Shown here piece by piece: positions 26,336-34,839 of a DNA stretch of 64,000 bases. Each line of letters opens with the position of its first letter. Positions within the stretch are counted from its first letter, which is position 1. Origin of the DNA: [Clostridium] ultunense DSM 10521 (GTDB lineage Bacteria > Bacillota > Clostridia > Tissierellales > Tepidimicrobiaceae); the NCBI RefSeq assembly GCF_000511955.1, contig NZ_AZSU01000006.1:25222-89221 (forward strand), in the 5' to 3' direction. The notes below the pieces were generated by a model. That model ran no database searches. It was not told where the DNA came from and saw only the letters and a program-made list of their open reading frames with translations. The position numbers and the translations under genes are program-made.

Positions 26336-27475
26336 ATGTATTATGAAAGGCCACCTAGAAAAAGGGGAATCTTTTCATATTTTGTCGTTGCGTTAATTGG
26401 AGCTATTATTGGAGGAATAGTTAGTGCTTATATTGCACCCACTTATCTTTATGGAAAAATAATTCCTATGCCGGATATCTATTATAAAGAAAGGCCTACC
26501 AATGTAGGACAACAAATAAATATTACACCATCTGACAATATATCATATGTTGAAGCGGTAGCTAAAAAAGCTATAAGTTCTGTAGTAGGAATAACTACAG
26601 TCCAGATCCAAAGGGAATTCATTTGGGAGAGAGAAGTAGAAGGGTTAGGTTCAGGAGTAATAGTAAATTCTAATGGATATATACTTACAAACTCTCATGT
26701 AGTGGGAGATGGTAGAGCTAAAAAGATAAATGTTTTGTTTGAAAATGGGGACACCCTTCCTGGAGATGTATTGTGGTATGATGCATCTTTAGATTTGGCA
26801 GTAGTAAAAGTAGAAGCTAGTGGACTTCCTGCTGCTGAGCTAGGGGATTCAGATTATCTACAAGTAGGTCAGTTGGCTGTAGCAATAGGGAATCCCTTAG
26901 GGTTGGATTTTCAAAGGACTGTTACATCAGGTATAATATCAGGCTTAAACAGATCCATAAGAATAGATCAATATAATGTAATAGAGAATCTAATACAGAC
27001 AGATGCTTCTATAAATCCTGGAAATAGTGGGGGGCCATTGTTAAATAGCAAAGGAGAAGTAATTGGTATTAATACCGTAAAGATAAAGTCTACAGCAGCT
27101 GAAGGCTTGGGTTTTGCTATTCCTATCAATGTAGTTAAACCTATTATTGATCAGATTGTTAAACAAGGGGATTTTAAGATAGTTTATTTAGGCATTACTG
27201 GAATCGAAATAGAGAGATATGAAAGGCAGATGGGGGTAGAGTTAAGTGTTGATAAAGGAGTTATAGTGCTTGAAGTAGCTCCCAATACTCCTGCGGATAA
27301 AACGGGACTTAGACCAGGGGATATAATAGCAAAAATGGACAATCAGGAGATTGAAAGTATGAGTCAGCTTGGAAAGATTTTGTATAAATATAAAAAAGGT
27401 GATAAAGCCAATTTGACTGTCATCAGAAATGGAAAAGAAATTTCTGTAGAGGTTACATTTACCCAATTGAAATAA
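26336..27475 (+). CDS. htrA: HtrA/DegP-like trypsin-PDZ serine protease
   Basis: A 379-aa membrane-anchored protease. One N-terminal helix (about 14-35) is followed by a trypsin-like domain with His in TNSHVV, Asp in DASLDLAVVK and Ser in NPGNSGGPL, then one PDZ domain (about 283-375). It degrades misfolded exported proteins. ATG after GGAGG. It lies 19 nt after walJ, the usual end of the wal locus in Firmicutes (YyxA). A strong terminator follows. Confidence 0.95.
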   Translation: MYYERPPRKRGIFSYFVVALIGAIIGGIVSAYIAPTYLYGKIIPMPDIYYKERPTNVGQQINITPSDNISYVEAVAKKAISSVVGITTVQIQREFIWEREVEGLGSGVIVNSNGYILTNSHVVGDGRAKKINVLFENGDTLPGDVLWYDASLDLAVVKVEASGLPAAELGDSDYLQVGQLAVAIGNPLGLDFQRTVTSGIISGLNRSIRIDQYNVIENLIQTDASINPGNSGGPLLNSKGEVIGINTVKIKSTAAEGLGFAIPINVVKPIIDQIVKQGDFKIVYLGITGIEIERYERQMGVELSVDKGVIVLEVAPNTPADKTGLRPGDIIAKMDNQEIESMSQLGKILYKYKKGDKANLTVIRNGKEISVEVTFTQLK

Positions 27476-27479
27476 AGCA

Positions 27480-27517
27480 TTTATAAAAGCTTGACAAATT
27501 TGTCAAGCTTTTATAAA
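27480..27517 (+). terminator. Perfect 38-bp palindromic terminator
   Basis: Arms of 19 nt meet at 27498/27499 without mismatch, with a TTTTTT run at 27524-27529. It ends the walJ-htrA unit. Confidence 0.8.
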
Positions 27518-27591
27518 CAAAAGTTTTTTGCATATACTATATAGGATTATTTATATGATTCTATACCTTTTAAATAAGTGGAGTTGATTTT

Positions 27592-27759
27592 ATGTATGTA
27601 GTTTGTAATAAACATTTGGAAAATGCCATAGAAGATTTTGTGGAGACTTACGAACAGCCACCAGATATATATGAATTAGAAAAGGTTTCTTTTACCGATT
27701 GGGCTAGTCCCCATAGCTGTAATTATTGTGAAAATTTACCTAAGTACTTAGTAGTTTAA
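27592..27759 (+). CDS. CxxH/CxxC protein (BA_5709 family)
   Basis: A 55-aa protein starting MYVVCNKHLENAIEDFV. It has a CxxH pair (Cys-5, His-8) near the start and a CxxC pair (SPHSCNYCEN) near the end, a probable zinc site. This small family usually lies between htrA and rlmH in Bacillus; here it lies between htrA and rtcB, 3.5 kb before rlmH. ATG seven nt after a GTGGAG site. Function unknown. Confidence 0.85.
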   Translation: MYVVCNKHLENAIEDFVETYEQPPDIYELEKVSFTDWASPHSCNYCENLPKYLVV

Positions 27760-27781
27760 TATTTATTAAGGAGGGGTCTAT

Positions 27782-28924
27782 GTGAAAAAATTTGATTTAG
27801 GAAGAATACCTATAAAATCTTGGGCTGATGAGGTAGAAGATGAGGCCCTTCAGCAAGCTGTCAATCTTGCTAATTTACCTTTTGCATATTCACATATTGC
27901 GTTAATGGCAGATGTCCATGTAGGATTTGGGATGCCAATAGGTGGTGTTTTGGCATCAAAGGGAGTAATAATTCCTAATGCAGTAGGAGTAGATATTGGA
28001 TGTGGAATTATTGCAGCCAAAACTGATATTAAGAATATCAATATTGAACAGATTGAAAATATAGTGGACAAGGCTCATAAGACCATACCTTTAGGGTATA
28101 AACATCATAAAAAACCAAGAGAATGGAAAGGTTTTGACAATCCACCTAATTCAAAGGTGGTATTGGAAGAACTAGAAGCAGCTAGATATCAACTTGGCAC
28201 CTTAGGTGGTGGCAATCACTTTATGACTATGGAACAGGGTAGTGATGGACATATTTGGTTGATGGTCCATTCGGGAAGCAGAAATTTTGGATATAAGATA
28301 GCCAATTATTACAATAAAATAGCTAACGAAATAAATAAGGCGACCAAATTGTCTCCATCAAAACAGGATTTAGCTGGATTATATATTGACTCAAAAGAAG
28401 GACAAGAATATTTTGTTGCCATGAATTATGCTCTCGAATTTGCTAAGGAAAATAGGGAACAATTATTAGAACAATTTTATACTATATTTAGGGAAGAAAC
28501 CGATTCTCATAAGATTTTACAAAAAATAGGTATACACCATAATTACGCAGCAATAGAAACTCACTTTAGAGAAGAAGTTATTGTTCATAGAAAAGGTGCT
28601 ATTAGGGCTGAATCAGGAGAATTAGGGATTATACCTGGTTCAATGGGTACACCTTCATATATAGTAGAAGGATTGGGAAATGAGGAGAGTTTTAGGACCT
28701 GTTCCCATGGAGCTGGCAGAGTAATGTCTAGAAAAATGGCTAATAAACTTATAACTAGGGAAATGGCTGACAAGGCAATGGAGGGTATTGTTCACAAAGG
28801 ATGGAGAGGTGACCTGTCTGAAGCACCTATGGCATATAAAGATATAGAGGAAGTAATAGCAAATCAAAAAGATTTAGTAAAACCAGTAGTTAAATTTACC
28901 CCTTTAGGAGTAGTTAAAGGCTAG
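27782..28924 (+). CDS. rtcB: RtcB family RNA ligase
   Basis: A 380-aa RtcB. Metal- and GMP-site motifs are in order: MADVHVGFGMPIGG, VGVDIGCG (metal Cys), LGGGNHFM, HSGSRNFG, GIHHNYA, PGSMGTPSYIVEG and the guanylylated-His motif SHGAGR. RtcB joins 2',3'-cyclic phosphate to 5'-OH RNA ends with GTP and Mn2+. The length fits the shorter bacterial RtcB2 type (no archease seen nearby). GTG start after AGGAGGGG, 22 nt after the CxxH/CxxC gene. Confidence 0.95.
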   Translation: MKKFDLGRIPIKSWADEVEDEALQQAVNLANLPFAYSHIALMADVHVGFGMPIGGVLASKGVIIPNAVGVDIGCGIIAAKTDIKNINIEQIENIVDKAHKTIPLGYKHHKKPREWKGFDNPPNSKVVLEELEAARYQLGTLGGGNHFMTMEQGSDGHIWLMVHSGSRNFGYKIANYYNKIANEINKATKLSPSKQDLAGLYIDSKEGQEYFVAMNYALEFAKENREQLLEQFYTIFREETDSHKILQKIGIHHNYAAIETHFREEVIVHRKGAIRAESGELGIIPGSMGTPSYIVEGLGNEESFRTCSHGAGRVMSRKMANKLITREMADKAMEGIVHKGWRGDLSEAPMAYKDIEEVIANQKDLVKPVVKFTPLGVVKG

Positions 28925-28937
28925 ATAGTAACTAGCT

Positions 28938-28992
28938 TGTAACTTTGTTGTAACTTTTATGTAACCAAGTGTTTTCATAAGGGTGGTATACT
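28938..28992 (+). promoter_or_regulatory. Triple WalR box and promoter
   Basis: Three perfect half-sites, TGTAAC at 28938, 28949 and 28960, each separated by 5 nt (11-nt phase), all matching TGTWAH. An extended -10, TGGTATACT (-10 hexamer 28987-28992), lies 22 nt after the third. It drives the DUF3298-type gene at 29030. Confidence 0.85.
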
Positions 28993-29029
28993 CCATATAT
29001 GACAACAAAGATTTGAGGGGGTATATAAA

Positions 29030-30133
29030 ATGAAAAAAGAAGTGATATTACTTGGATTAGCTGGAGGTTTAATGTTAGGGAATGTTTCACTTGCAAAAAG
29101 TGGTGAGGATATAGATGCTTATATTAGAAAGGAGTTAAACAACCCTTTGTCCATAAATGCAGAAATAGGTGCAAATAAAGCAAAAATATCCACGGAAACT
29201 ATTAAATCAGATATTGATAATGTTGACATTGAAATACCAGTAATTAAAGGATTAAAAGATGGAGTATATCAAGAACAATTGAACTATATAATTAAAAGAA
29301 CTGCAGAAAAGGATTTAAATCAATTCGAAAAAGAGGTAGAAGAATTAAAAAAATTGGGCATTGAATGGAAGCCCGAAATGAAAATTGGCCACCAAATTAA
29401 GTCAGAAGAGGATATTCTATCCTTTGCAATTACCACCTATTCATATACTGGTGGAGCCAATGGAATGTCAAGAAGAGATTATTACAATATCGATGTAAAA
29501 GAAAATAAGACTATTAGATTAGAGGATTTATTTAAAGAAAATAGTGATTTTAAAGCCATAATAAATGATGAAATAAATAGACAAATTAAGGAGGAAATGG
29601 ATACTGGTAAAAAAACGTATTTTGAAGGTGATGATGGATTTAAATCTATAAAGGACGATCAATCATTTTATATTAACGAAAATGGTAATTTAGTAGTTGC
29701 ATTCCAATTGTATGAAATCGCTCCGAGAAGCTCTGGATATCCAGAATTCAAAATTTCAGGAGAGAGGATAGTTCATATTTTAAAGAATCTGAAACCTGTA
29801 ATTATAAATGGTAAAAAGATAAAATTACAAAATCCTATGTTTAAATCTGAAAAAGGAACAATAATGATGCCTTTAGCAGAAGTGGCTAAAGCTTTAGGTT
29901 TCGAAGTAACATGGGATGGGAAAAATAGAGTTGCGAATATAAATAAAGGACCAATATCAGCAGGGGCATATATAGGTAAAGATAAATATTATTTCTCAAA
30001 AGCTTTAATATATTTAGAAGAGGAGGCTAAATTAATAAAGGGAAGAACCTACGTACCTATAAGTTTTATAGAACGGGTATTACAAGGCCAAATTATAATT
30101 AATGAAGATAATATAATAAATATTAAATATTAA
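29030..30133 (+). CDS. DUF4163/DUF3298 protein with C-terminal stalk (copper amine oxidase N-like) domain
   Basis: A 367-aa exported protein. Signal peptide (about 1-21, LGLAGGLMLGNVSLA), then a DUF4163/DUF3298 region (about 45-245; the YSYTGGANGMSRRDYYNID segment is typical, similar to the anti-sigma factor RsiV), then a stalk domain (about 250-367) with MPLAEVAKALGFEVTWDG. RsiV-like domains bind lysozyme or wall-related ligands in some proteins, but this one lacks a cytoplasmic anti-sigma part. Triple WalR box upstream indicates strong WalR control. ATG after GGGGGTA. Confidence 0.85.
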   Translation: MKKEVILLGLAGGLMLGNVSLAKSGEDIDAYIRKELNNPLSINAEIGANKAKISTETIKSDIDNVDIEIPVIKGLKDGVYQEQLNYIIKRTAEKDLNQFEKEVEELKKLGIEWKPEMKIGHQIKSEEDILSFAITTYSYTGGANGMSRRDYYNIDVKENKTIRLEDLFKENSDFKAIINDEINRQIKEEMDTGKKTYFEGDDGFKSIKDDQSFYINENGNLVVAFQLYEIAPRSSGYPEFKISGERIVHILKNLKPVIINGKKIKLQNPMFKSEKGTIMMPLAEVAKALGFEVTWDGKNRVANINKGPISAGAYIGKDKYYFSKALIYLEEEAKLIKGRTYVPISFIERVLQGQIIINEDNIINIKY

Positions 30134-30234
30134 ATATTATATAAAAAAATCCTTTTCACCGATTTATATGATACTTCCAAAGTAGACGATCTAATCAATT
30201 TAAATTAGATTATTTACTTGGAGGTATTTTTTAT

Positions 30235-30318
30235 ATGCTATTTTTTTTAGGTTTTGGTATAATACTATCTATAATCATTTATTTAGGGGAGGCAAAAAAT
30301 GAGAATATTATTAGTTAA
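30235..30318 (+). CDS. 27-aa hydrophobic small ORF overlapping surE
   Basis: ATG eight nt after a TTGGAGGT site; peptide MLFFLGFGIILSIIIYLGE followed by a short polar tail. It is one membrane helix. The reading frame overlaps the surE start by 20 nt in another frame, so it could be a small membrane protein or a leader peptide coupled to surE translation. A small hairpin (ATCTAAT/ATTAGAT) lies upstream (about 30190-30208). Reality is unproven. Confidence 0.45.
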   Translation: MLFFLGFGIILSIIIYLGEAKNENIIS

Positions 30319-31051
30319 TGACGATGGGATACATGCAGAGGGAATACGTATATTAGCAGAGAGATTAGAAAAAAATTATGAAATAATTATAGTGGCACCG
30401 GAAGATCAGAGAAGTGCTCAAAGCCAGGCTATAACAATATCTAAATCTTTAATCGTAAAAGAAGTTGAGTTAGAAGGTATTAAATCAAAAGCCTATAGTG
30501 TCTCGGGTACTCCAGCAGATTGTGTGAGGATAGGTTTGGATAAATTAATAGAGAAACCTATAGATTTGGTTATATCAGGAATAAATATGGGGTTAAATGC
30601 TGGAATGGATATACTCTATTCAGGTACTGTATCAGCAGCTATTGAAGCAAATATGTATAAACTTCCCGCTATGGCTTTATCGGCTGAATGGATAGATGGG
30701 AAAATAGATTATCATTTAGCAGCAAAATATAGCAAATATATTTTAGAAAAATCAAAGGATGATTTTATTAAAAATAATATTATATTAAGTATAAATACTC
30801 CTTATCTTGAAAACAAAAAGGTTAAAGGAGTTAAAGTGTGTAAAATTGGTGGTGTAATATACGATTATTACATTGATGAAGGGAATGGAGAAAATGGAGA
30901 AAAACTACTAAAACTTCAGGGAAGAAAAGATGCTGAATTTGAAGAAGATACAGATAGATTTTACCTTTCCCAAGGGTATGTAACTATAACTCCTCTACAT
31001 TATGACCTTACTAATTTTAATTTATTAGATGAAGTTAAAGACTGGTTATAG
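30299..31051 (+). CDS. surE: 5'/3'-nucleotidase SurE
   Basis: A 250-aa SurE phosphatase. MRILLVNDDGIHAEGI carries the metal-binding Asp pair, followed by APEDQRSAQSQAIT (conserved Ser/Asn region), VSGTPADCVRIG and VISGINMGLNAG with the metal Asn. It removes phosphate from nucleoside monophosphates. ATG after GGGGAGG. Followed 39 nt later by rlmH. Confidence 0.95.
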   Translation: MRILLVNDDGIHAEGIRILAERLEKNYEIIIVAPEDQRSAQSQAITISKSLIVKEVELEGIKSKAYSVSGTPADCVRIGLDKLIEKPIDLVISGINMGLNAGMDILYSGTVSAAIEANMYKLPAMALSAEWIDGKIDYHLAAKYSKYILEKSKDDFIKNNIILSINTPYLENKKVKGVKVCKIGGVIYDYYIDEGNGENGEKLLKLQGRKDAEFEEDTDRFYLSQGYVTITPLHYDLTNFNLLDEVKDWL

Positions 31052-31090
31052 AAAATAATCTATGAAAAAATATAGAGTTAGGAGGCAGCA

Positions 31091-31570
31091 ATGAATATAA
31101 AAATTATTGCAGTTGGAAAAATCAAAGAAAAATATATGCGAGAGGGTATTAAGGAATATTCAAAACGACTTTCAAGGTATTGTAATCTGGAGATAATAGA
31201 AATAGGAGATGAAAAAGCTCCAGAGAATCTTTCGAAAAAAGACATAGAGATTATAAAAAATAAAGAAGGCAGGAAACTATTATCTAAAATCCCCCAAAAT
31301 TCTTTTATTATTTCCCTGGAAATAGAAGGCAAGGAAATTTCCTCAGAAGAATTGTCGAAAAAAATAGAAGATCTAATGGTAGGTGGTATAAATGATATTA
31401 CATTTATTATAGGAGGATCCCTAGGATTATCTCAGGAGGTTCGAAATAAGGCTAATTATAAACTATCATTTTCAAAAATGACCTTTCCTCATCAATTGAT
31501 GAGGATTATATTGTTAGAACAAATATACAGGGGGTTTAGGATAATCAGGGGTGAACCGTATCATAAGTAG
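31091..31570 (+). CDS. rlmH: 23S rRNA pseudouridine-1915 N3-methyltransferase RlmH
   Basis: A 159-aa SPOUT methyltransferase. It starts MNIKIIAVGKIKEKYM. The trefoil-knot motif is FIIGGSLGLSQEV (about 107-119), and the usual C-terminus RGEPYHK is present, so the gene is intact. It methylates Psi1915 in helix 69 of 23S rRNA. Its last 20 nt (GTGAACCGTATCATAAGTAG, including the stop) are also the core and right arm of the island repeat. The same gene end is the integration site of staphylococcal SCC elements. ATG after AGGAGG. Confidence 0.97.
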   Translation: MNIKIIAVGKIKEKYMREGIKEYSKRLSRYCNLEIIEIGDEKAPENLSKKDIEIIKNKEGRKLLSKIPQNSFIISLEIEGKEISSEELSKKIEDLMVGGINDITFIIGGSLGLSQEVRNKANYKLSFSKMTFPHQLMRIILLEQIYRGFRIIRGEPYHK

Positions 31571-31665
31571 GACAAGCTATGAGTTATAGGGGAGACCTTT
31601 GGCCTCCTGTATATGACTATTGTAAATTGTTATTTAATGGTATAGTAAGTATAAGTAGGATTATA
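31551..31665 (+). repeat. Island repeat copy 0 (rlmH half-site, left boundary)
   Basis: Bases 31551-31581 match the centre and right arm of all island repeats (GTGAACCGTATCATAAGTAG, then GACAAGCTATG). Left of 31551 the sequence is rlmH coding DNA and has no similarity to the repeats' left arm. The right flank (GGGGAGACCTTTGGCCTCC, the block ATGACTATTGTAAATTGT and an extended -10 TGGTATAGT) is nearly identical to copy F at 45050-45125. Confidence 0.88.
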
Positions 31666-31702
31666 TGTAGTAATAAGATAAGGGTAGAAAGAGGTGGACA
31701 AT

Positions 31703-31936
31703 ATGCTCCAAAGGTTAAATATTATTTTAAATTCTGTAATTGGCTCATTTATTGGCGTATTTATAGCTCATTCTATATATAGATATTTTGACTATATAAA
31801 TCATCCTGATTTATATGAAATTCAGTCAGCACCTTGGTATACAAGCATCCAAATATATGGATTAGCTGTTGCATTGATTGTATTTATTGCTATTATTATC
31901 AAGTTCTTAATAAAAAAGAAAATGCGAAGCATTTAG
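31703..31936 (+). CDS. Small two-helix membrane protein
   Basis: A 77-aa protein with two hydrophobic helices (about 6-25 and 49-70) and a basic tail (KFLIKKKMRSI). The ATG at 31703 follows AGAGGTGG; it is the first gene of the rlmH island and is driven by the repeat's promoter. Similar small proteins occur in Clostridia, but the function is unknown. Confidence 0.65.
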   Translation: MLQRLNIILNSVIGSFIGVFIAHSIYRYFDYINHPDLYEIQSAPWYTSIQIYGLAVALIVFIAIIIKFLIKKKMRSI

Positions 31937-32031
31937 TCATGAGTTCATAGGCCTATATGATGTATTATTTCTATTTAACGTACAGTGATAGATTTAGGTA
32001 CAACAAAATATAATTTGGGGGAACAAGGTGT

Positions 32032-32409
32032 ATGAATAAAAAACTAATAAAATTTTTAATGCTCATGGCTTATTGTATTCCATATGGATATCTAGCTATA
32101 AATGGTGATGCTACTTCTTGAACGATGATATTCTATGGGTTTATGATAATAGGTTTTGGAATCCTTTGTAGAACTGCCATTATAACACATAATATTATTA
32201 TACTTATTATTGGGAACATATTAAGTTTTGTTTCTTCATATTTTCTTATTTTAAGAAAGCTGCCATCAGAAGAATGGAGCTGGTATTTCAAGCCCTTTAC
32301 TCCTGTTGGTCTTTTAGTACTAATAACAATTGTTTCTTTCATAATACAAATTGCATCTATAATTATAGTAAAGGCAAGAAAAACTAGTACAAATTCAGAC
32401 AATGTGTAA
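32032..32409 (+). pseudogene. Four-helix membrane protein gene broken by one TGA
   Basis: ATG at 32032 (after GGGGGAACAAGG) opens MNKKLIKFLMLMAYCIPYGY..., stopped by TGA at 32119-32121. The same frame continues without further stop as TMIFYGFMIIGFGILCRTAI... to 32409. The joined product would be about 125 residues with about four membrane helices. TGG to TGA (Trp) is the simplest origin. Island cargo of unknown function. Confidence 0.65.
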
Positions 32410-32477
32410 AAAATAATAATATAATATATATAAGTTAATATCCCTGAGATATCTATAAAAGGAAGGAAGTGTTAATA

Positions 32478-32719
32478 ATGAGTCTTATTTCTAAGCTGAA
32501 TGAGGACCGAAGTCTAAAGATACCAGAAGAAATATTAAAAAGGCAGGATTGAGACCAGGTGCTGAAATTATATGGTTATATGACGAAGAAGCTAGGCAAA
32601 TCTTATTAATGGAAAAGCCAGATAGTTTTGCAAAAGTTACGAGAGGATTGGGAAAGGAATTATGGAACAATATTAACACTAATGAATATATAAAAGAGGA
32701 GAGAGAATCATGGGAATAA
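32478..32719 (+). pseudogene. Frameshifted AbrB-type antitoxin (VapB-like)
   Basis: The first frame gives MSLISKLNEDRSLKIPEEIL, a SpoVT/AbrB swapped-hairpin start, and stops after about 22 codons. A shift near 32535-32545 restores KKAGLRPGAEIIWLYDEEARQ, the expected second half, to a TAA at 32717-32719. It overlaps the PIN-domain remnant that follows, as in vapBC operons. A single frameshift has inactivated it. Confidence 0.7.
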
Positions 32720-32934
32720 ACAATAATCTATCAATTATTGATGTGGATTATAAAATTGCAGATATAGCATCAAGGCTTAGGGCTAATTATAATTTTAAAA
32801 CTCCAGATGCGATAATTTTAGCTACAGGTATATCCATGAATGTTGATTATTTTATTACAAATGATATTAAATTAAAAAATGTATGTAGTAAAGAGAATAT
32901 AGAAGCAATAATTATAGAAGATATAGAGGATTAA
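32710..32934 (+). pseudogene. Truncated PIN-domain toxin (VapC-like)
   Basis: Only the C-terminal half of a PIN domain remains (IADIASRLRANYNFKTPDAIILATGISMNVD..., here residues about 16-46, with FITNDIKLKNV). The conserved C-terminal acidic motifs TPDAI and TND are present, but the N-terminal Asp strand is gone. The apparent ATG overlaps the antitoxin remnant. Not a functional nuclease as it stands. Confidence 0.75.
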
Positions 32935-32975
32935 CCAGCAGGTTTATTATGTTAGAAAACCTACTGGTTTTTATT
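32933..32975 (+). terminator. Terminator of the vapBC remnant unit
   Basis: AACCAGCAGGTTT (32933-32945) with AAACCTACTGGTT (32958-32970), one mismatch, then TTTATTTTT. A decayed relative is inside the ORF at 50448-50483. Confidence 0.8.
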
Positions 32976-32982
32976 TTTATTA

Positions 32983-33031
32983 TTTACAATATTATTACAA
33001 TTATAGGAAATGACTTATAATTTTTTATAAT
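32983..33031 (-). promoter_or_regulatory. WalR box in reverse orientation plus -10 elements
   Basis: On the minus strand 32983-32999 reads TGTAAT-AATAT-TGTAAA, an exact TGTWAH-N5-TGTWAH. Candidate -10 hexamers TATAAT on the + strand lie at 33016-33021 and 33026-33031. The gene served is the stalk-domain protein at 33055. Confidence 0.65.
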
Positions 33032-33054
33032 GATGATAAAATAATGTTAAGGAG

Positions 33055-34347
33055 ATGATGAGCGCGAAAAGTATAGGAAAGTACTTGAGTCTTGTATTGA
33101 TATTAGTTGTTTTGTTAAGCATTCCAGTAAATGCACAAGGTCACAAGGTCAATGTTATATTAGATGGAGCTGGTGTAGATATGGAAACTATCTTAGAAAG
33201 TGATAGAATCTTCGTACCCGTTGAGGCTCTGGGCGAGAAGTTAGATTTTAAAGTAGAGTATGTTGACAATCAGATTTATATAATAAAAAATAATGCTAAT
33301 ATATTATTAACTATAAACTCTAATATGGCTATGGTGAATGATGAAGAGTTAGAATTGGATGTTAAGCCATTGCTAATAGATAATAATATCTTTGTTCCAC
33401 TTAGATTTGTAGCAGAAAGTATGGGAAAGGATGTTACTTGGGATGGAAGTAATTATAATGTATTGATTGGAGAATTCAATCAAGAAGCGAATATTGAAGA
33501 TACATTTATTTATTTCAATGAAGAATATGGATATACTCTAAGCTTTCCAAATTCATGGAAGGATGAAGCTATTATCGAGACAAAAGATGGGACTCTATAT
33601 GTCTACGATAAGAAGTCAACAGGGAGATTTATCGAAGATGGATACGAAAGCTATGGACCAGTATTTGAAGTAAGACTTAGTGACTATTCATTAACTGCTG
33701 GGCTAACTTGCTCAGATGATTATGTGCTTGACTATAGTGATGGAAAATATATTGAAGCATTATTTGGAAGCGATTTTCAATTCTATCCTGAAACGGTAGA
33801 TTCATATAAGAAGATATATGATGAAGGGCTAAAGGTTTTGGGTTCTTTTAGAAAGATTAATGCTGATTATGAATTTGTAGAGGATGATAAGGACAACTAC
33901 GAAAGAGAAATAGAAGTACTATATGATATCTTAGAAAATTATGTACCAGAGAATATCTTTAAAAGAGACGAAATCTTTACTTACTGGAAACCAATACCAA
34001 ATAGTAGCCTTTTATATATGAGGAATATGGAAAACGAAGATGAAGTATCAATAAAAATCGAGTCAGAGTTTGGTGAGGAGGCTAATCTAATAAGATATCA
34101 TTTAAAGAGTTACCATCATGAATTAGAAGAGAGTGAACTAACACAAGATAATGCCCTAAAATTAGCAAATGAATTTGTTAATAGGTATGTTGACAAATAT
34201 ATTGAATTAAATAGGACACCAGATTTATATCCAAGTCTATATGAAGAGGGTAAGCATGAGACGTATGGGGATAAAGATTGTAGATATGTTGTAGTAGTAG
34301 ATTTAGTACATGGTTTTGTAGAGTACTATGGATTATTAGGTGATTAA
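33055..34347 (+). CDS. Secreted stalk-domain (copper amine oxidase N-like) protein
   Basis: A 430-aa exported protein. Signal peptide (about 8-28, LSLVLILVVLLSIPVNAQG), a stalk domain (about 30-135) with RIFVPVEALGEKLDFKV and IFVPLRFVAESMGKDVTWDG, then about 290 residues of acidic, partly helical sequence without a recognised family. Stalk domains are thought to anchor or support surface proteins. Two ATGs (33055, 33058) follow AAGGAG closely; the second has better spacing. The WalR box upstream ties it to wall homeostasis, unlike most genes of the island. Confidence 0.8.
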   Translation: MMSAKSIGKYLSLVLILVVLLSIPVNAQGHKVNVILDGAGVDMETILESDRIFVPVEALGEKLDFKVEYVDNQIYIIKNNANILLTINSNMAMVNDEELELDVKPLLIDNNIFVPLRFVAESMGKDVTWDGSNYNVLIGEFNQEANIEDTFIYFNEEYGYTLSFPNSWKDEAIIETKDGTLYVYDKKSTGRFIEDGYESYGPVFEVRLSDYSLTAGLTCSDDYVLDYSDGKYIEALFGSDFQFYPETVDSYKKIYDEGLKVLGSFRKINADYEFVEDDKDNYEREIEVLYDILENYVPENIFKRDEIFTYWKPIPNSSLLYMRNMENEDEVSIKIESEFGEEANLIRYHLKSYHHELEESELTQDNALKLANEFVNRYVDKYIELNRTPDLYPSLYEEGKHETYGDKDCRYVVVVDLVHGFVEYYGLLGD

Positions 34348-34418
34348 ATGTATTAAGTAGATGAACATCAGTATATTAATGTGCAACACATATTGTTCAT
34401 ATAATGGGAGGTCTATAA

Positions 34419-34637
34419 ATGGAAAATATAAATATATGCCCATACTGTGGAGCAAAAATGAAATTAGGTTTTATACATGGAGATAGATACTGTCTTAAAT
34501 GGATTCCTGAAGAGAAAGATAAGGGAATATTCTTACAATGGTTTGCGGAAGGTATCAAATTAGGGTATAGTATAGAAGCCTTTTATTGTGAAGAATGTAA
34601 AAAGATTATTATTGATGGGGAAAATAACATGAATTAA
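34419..34637 (+). CDS. Small zinc-ribbon protein (PF20097-like)
   Basis: A 72-aa protein with two CxxC pairs, CPYCG near the start and CEECK near the end, a probable single zinc ribbon. The middle segment (FIHGDRYCLKWIPEEKDKGIF) resembles small DUF6487/PF20097 proteins. ATG after GGGAGG. Function unknown. Confidence 0.7.
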   Translation: MENINICPYCGAKMKLGFIHGDRYCLKWIPEEKDKGIFLQWFAEGIKLGYSIEAFYCEECKKIIIDGENNMN

Positions 34638-34839
34638 AGCTATAAAATTAATGTATATAATTTATAAATTATATGGAATAAGTATTAATATTGAAGGCAT
34701 ATTGTAATTAGAAATATATCTTTATTGTATTTATTCTTGGAAATACCATAATATGAAAAGTTATTACCTATTTATTATTATTTAGGTTGAATATGTCCTA
34801 AAATGGATATAATACGCATAAGAGGAAGGTGAAGATTTT
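34638..34839. promoter_or_regulatory. Promoter region of the phd-doc unit
   Basis: About 200 bp without a gene. Near its end TTGAAT (about 34787), then TGGATATAATACGCATAAG; this last block resembles the end of the island repeat (TGGTATAATACGTATAAG), although the central repeat palindrome is absent. Confidence 0.4.

Noticed and set aside
31579-31782. 67-codon ORF after rlmH (MSYRGDLW...) and its parallel within 45019-45189
   Set aside because: Both are the same repeat flank read in one frame, including a hairpin and the promoter; differences between copies show no codon pattern, and true starts lie downstream (31703, 45190).
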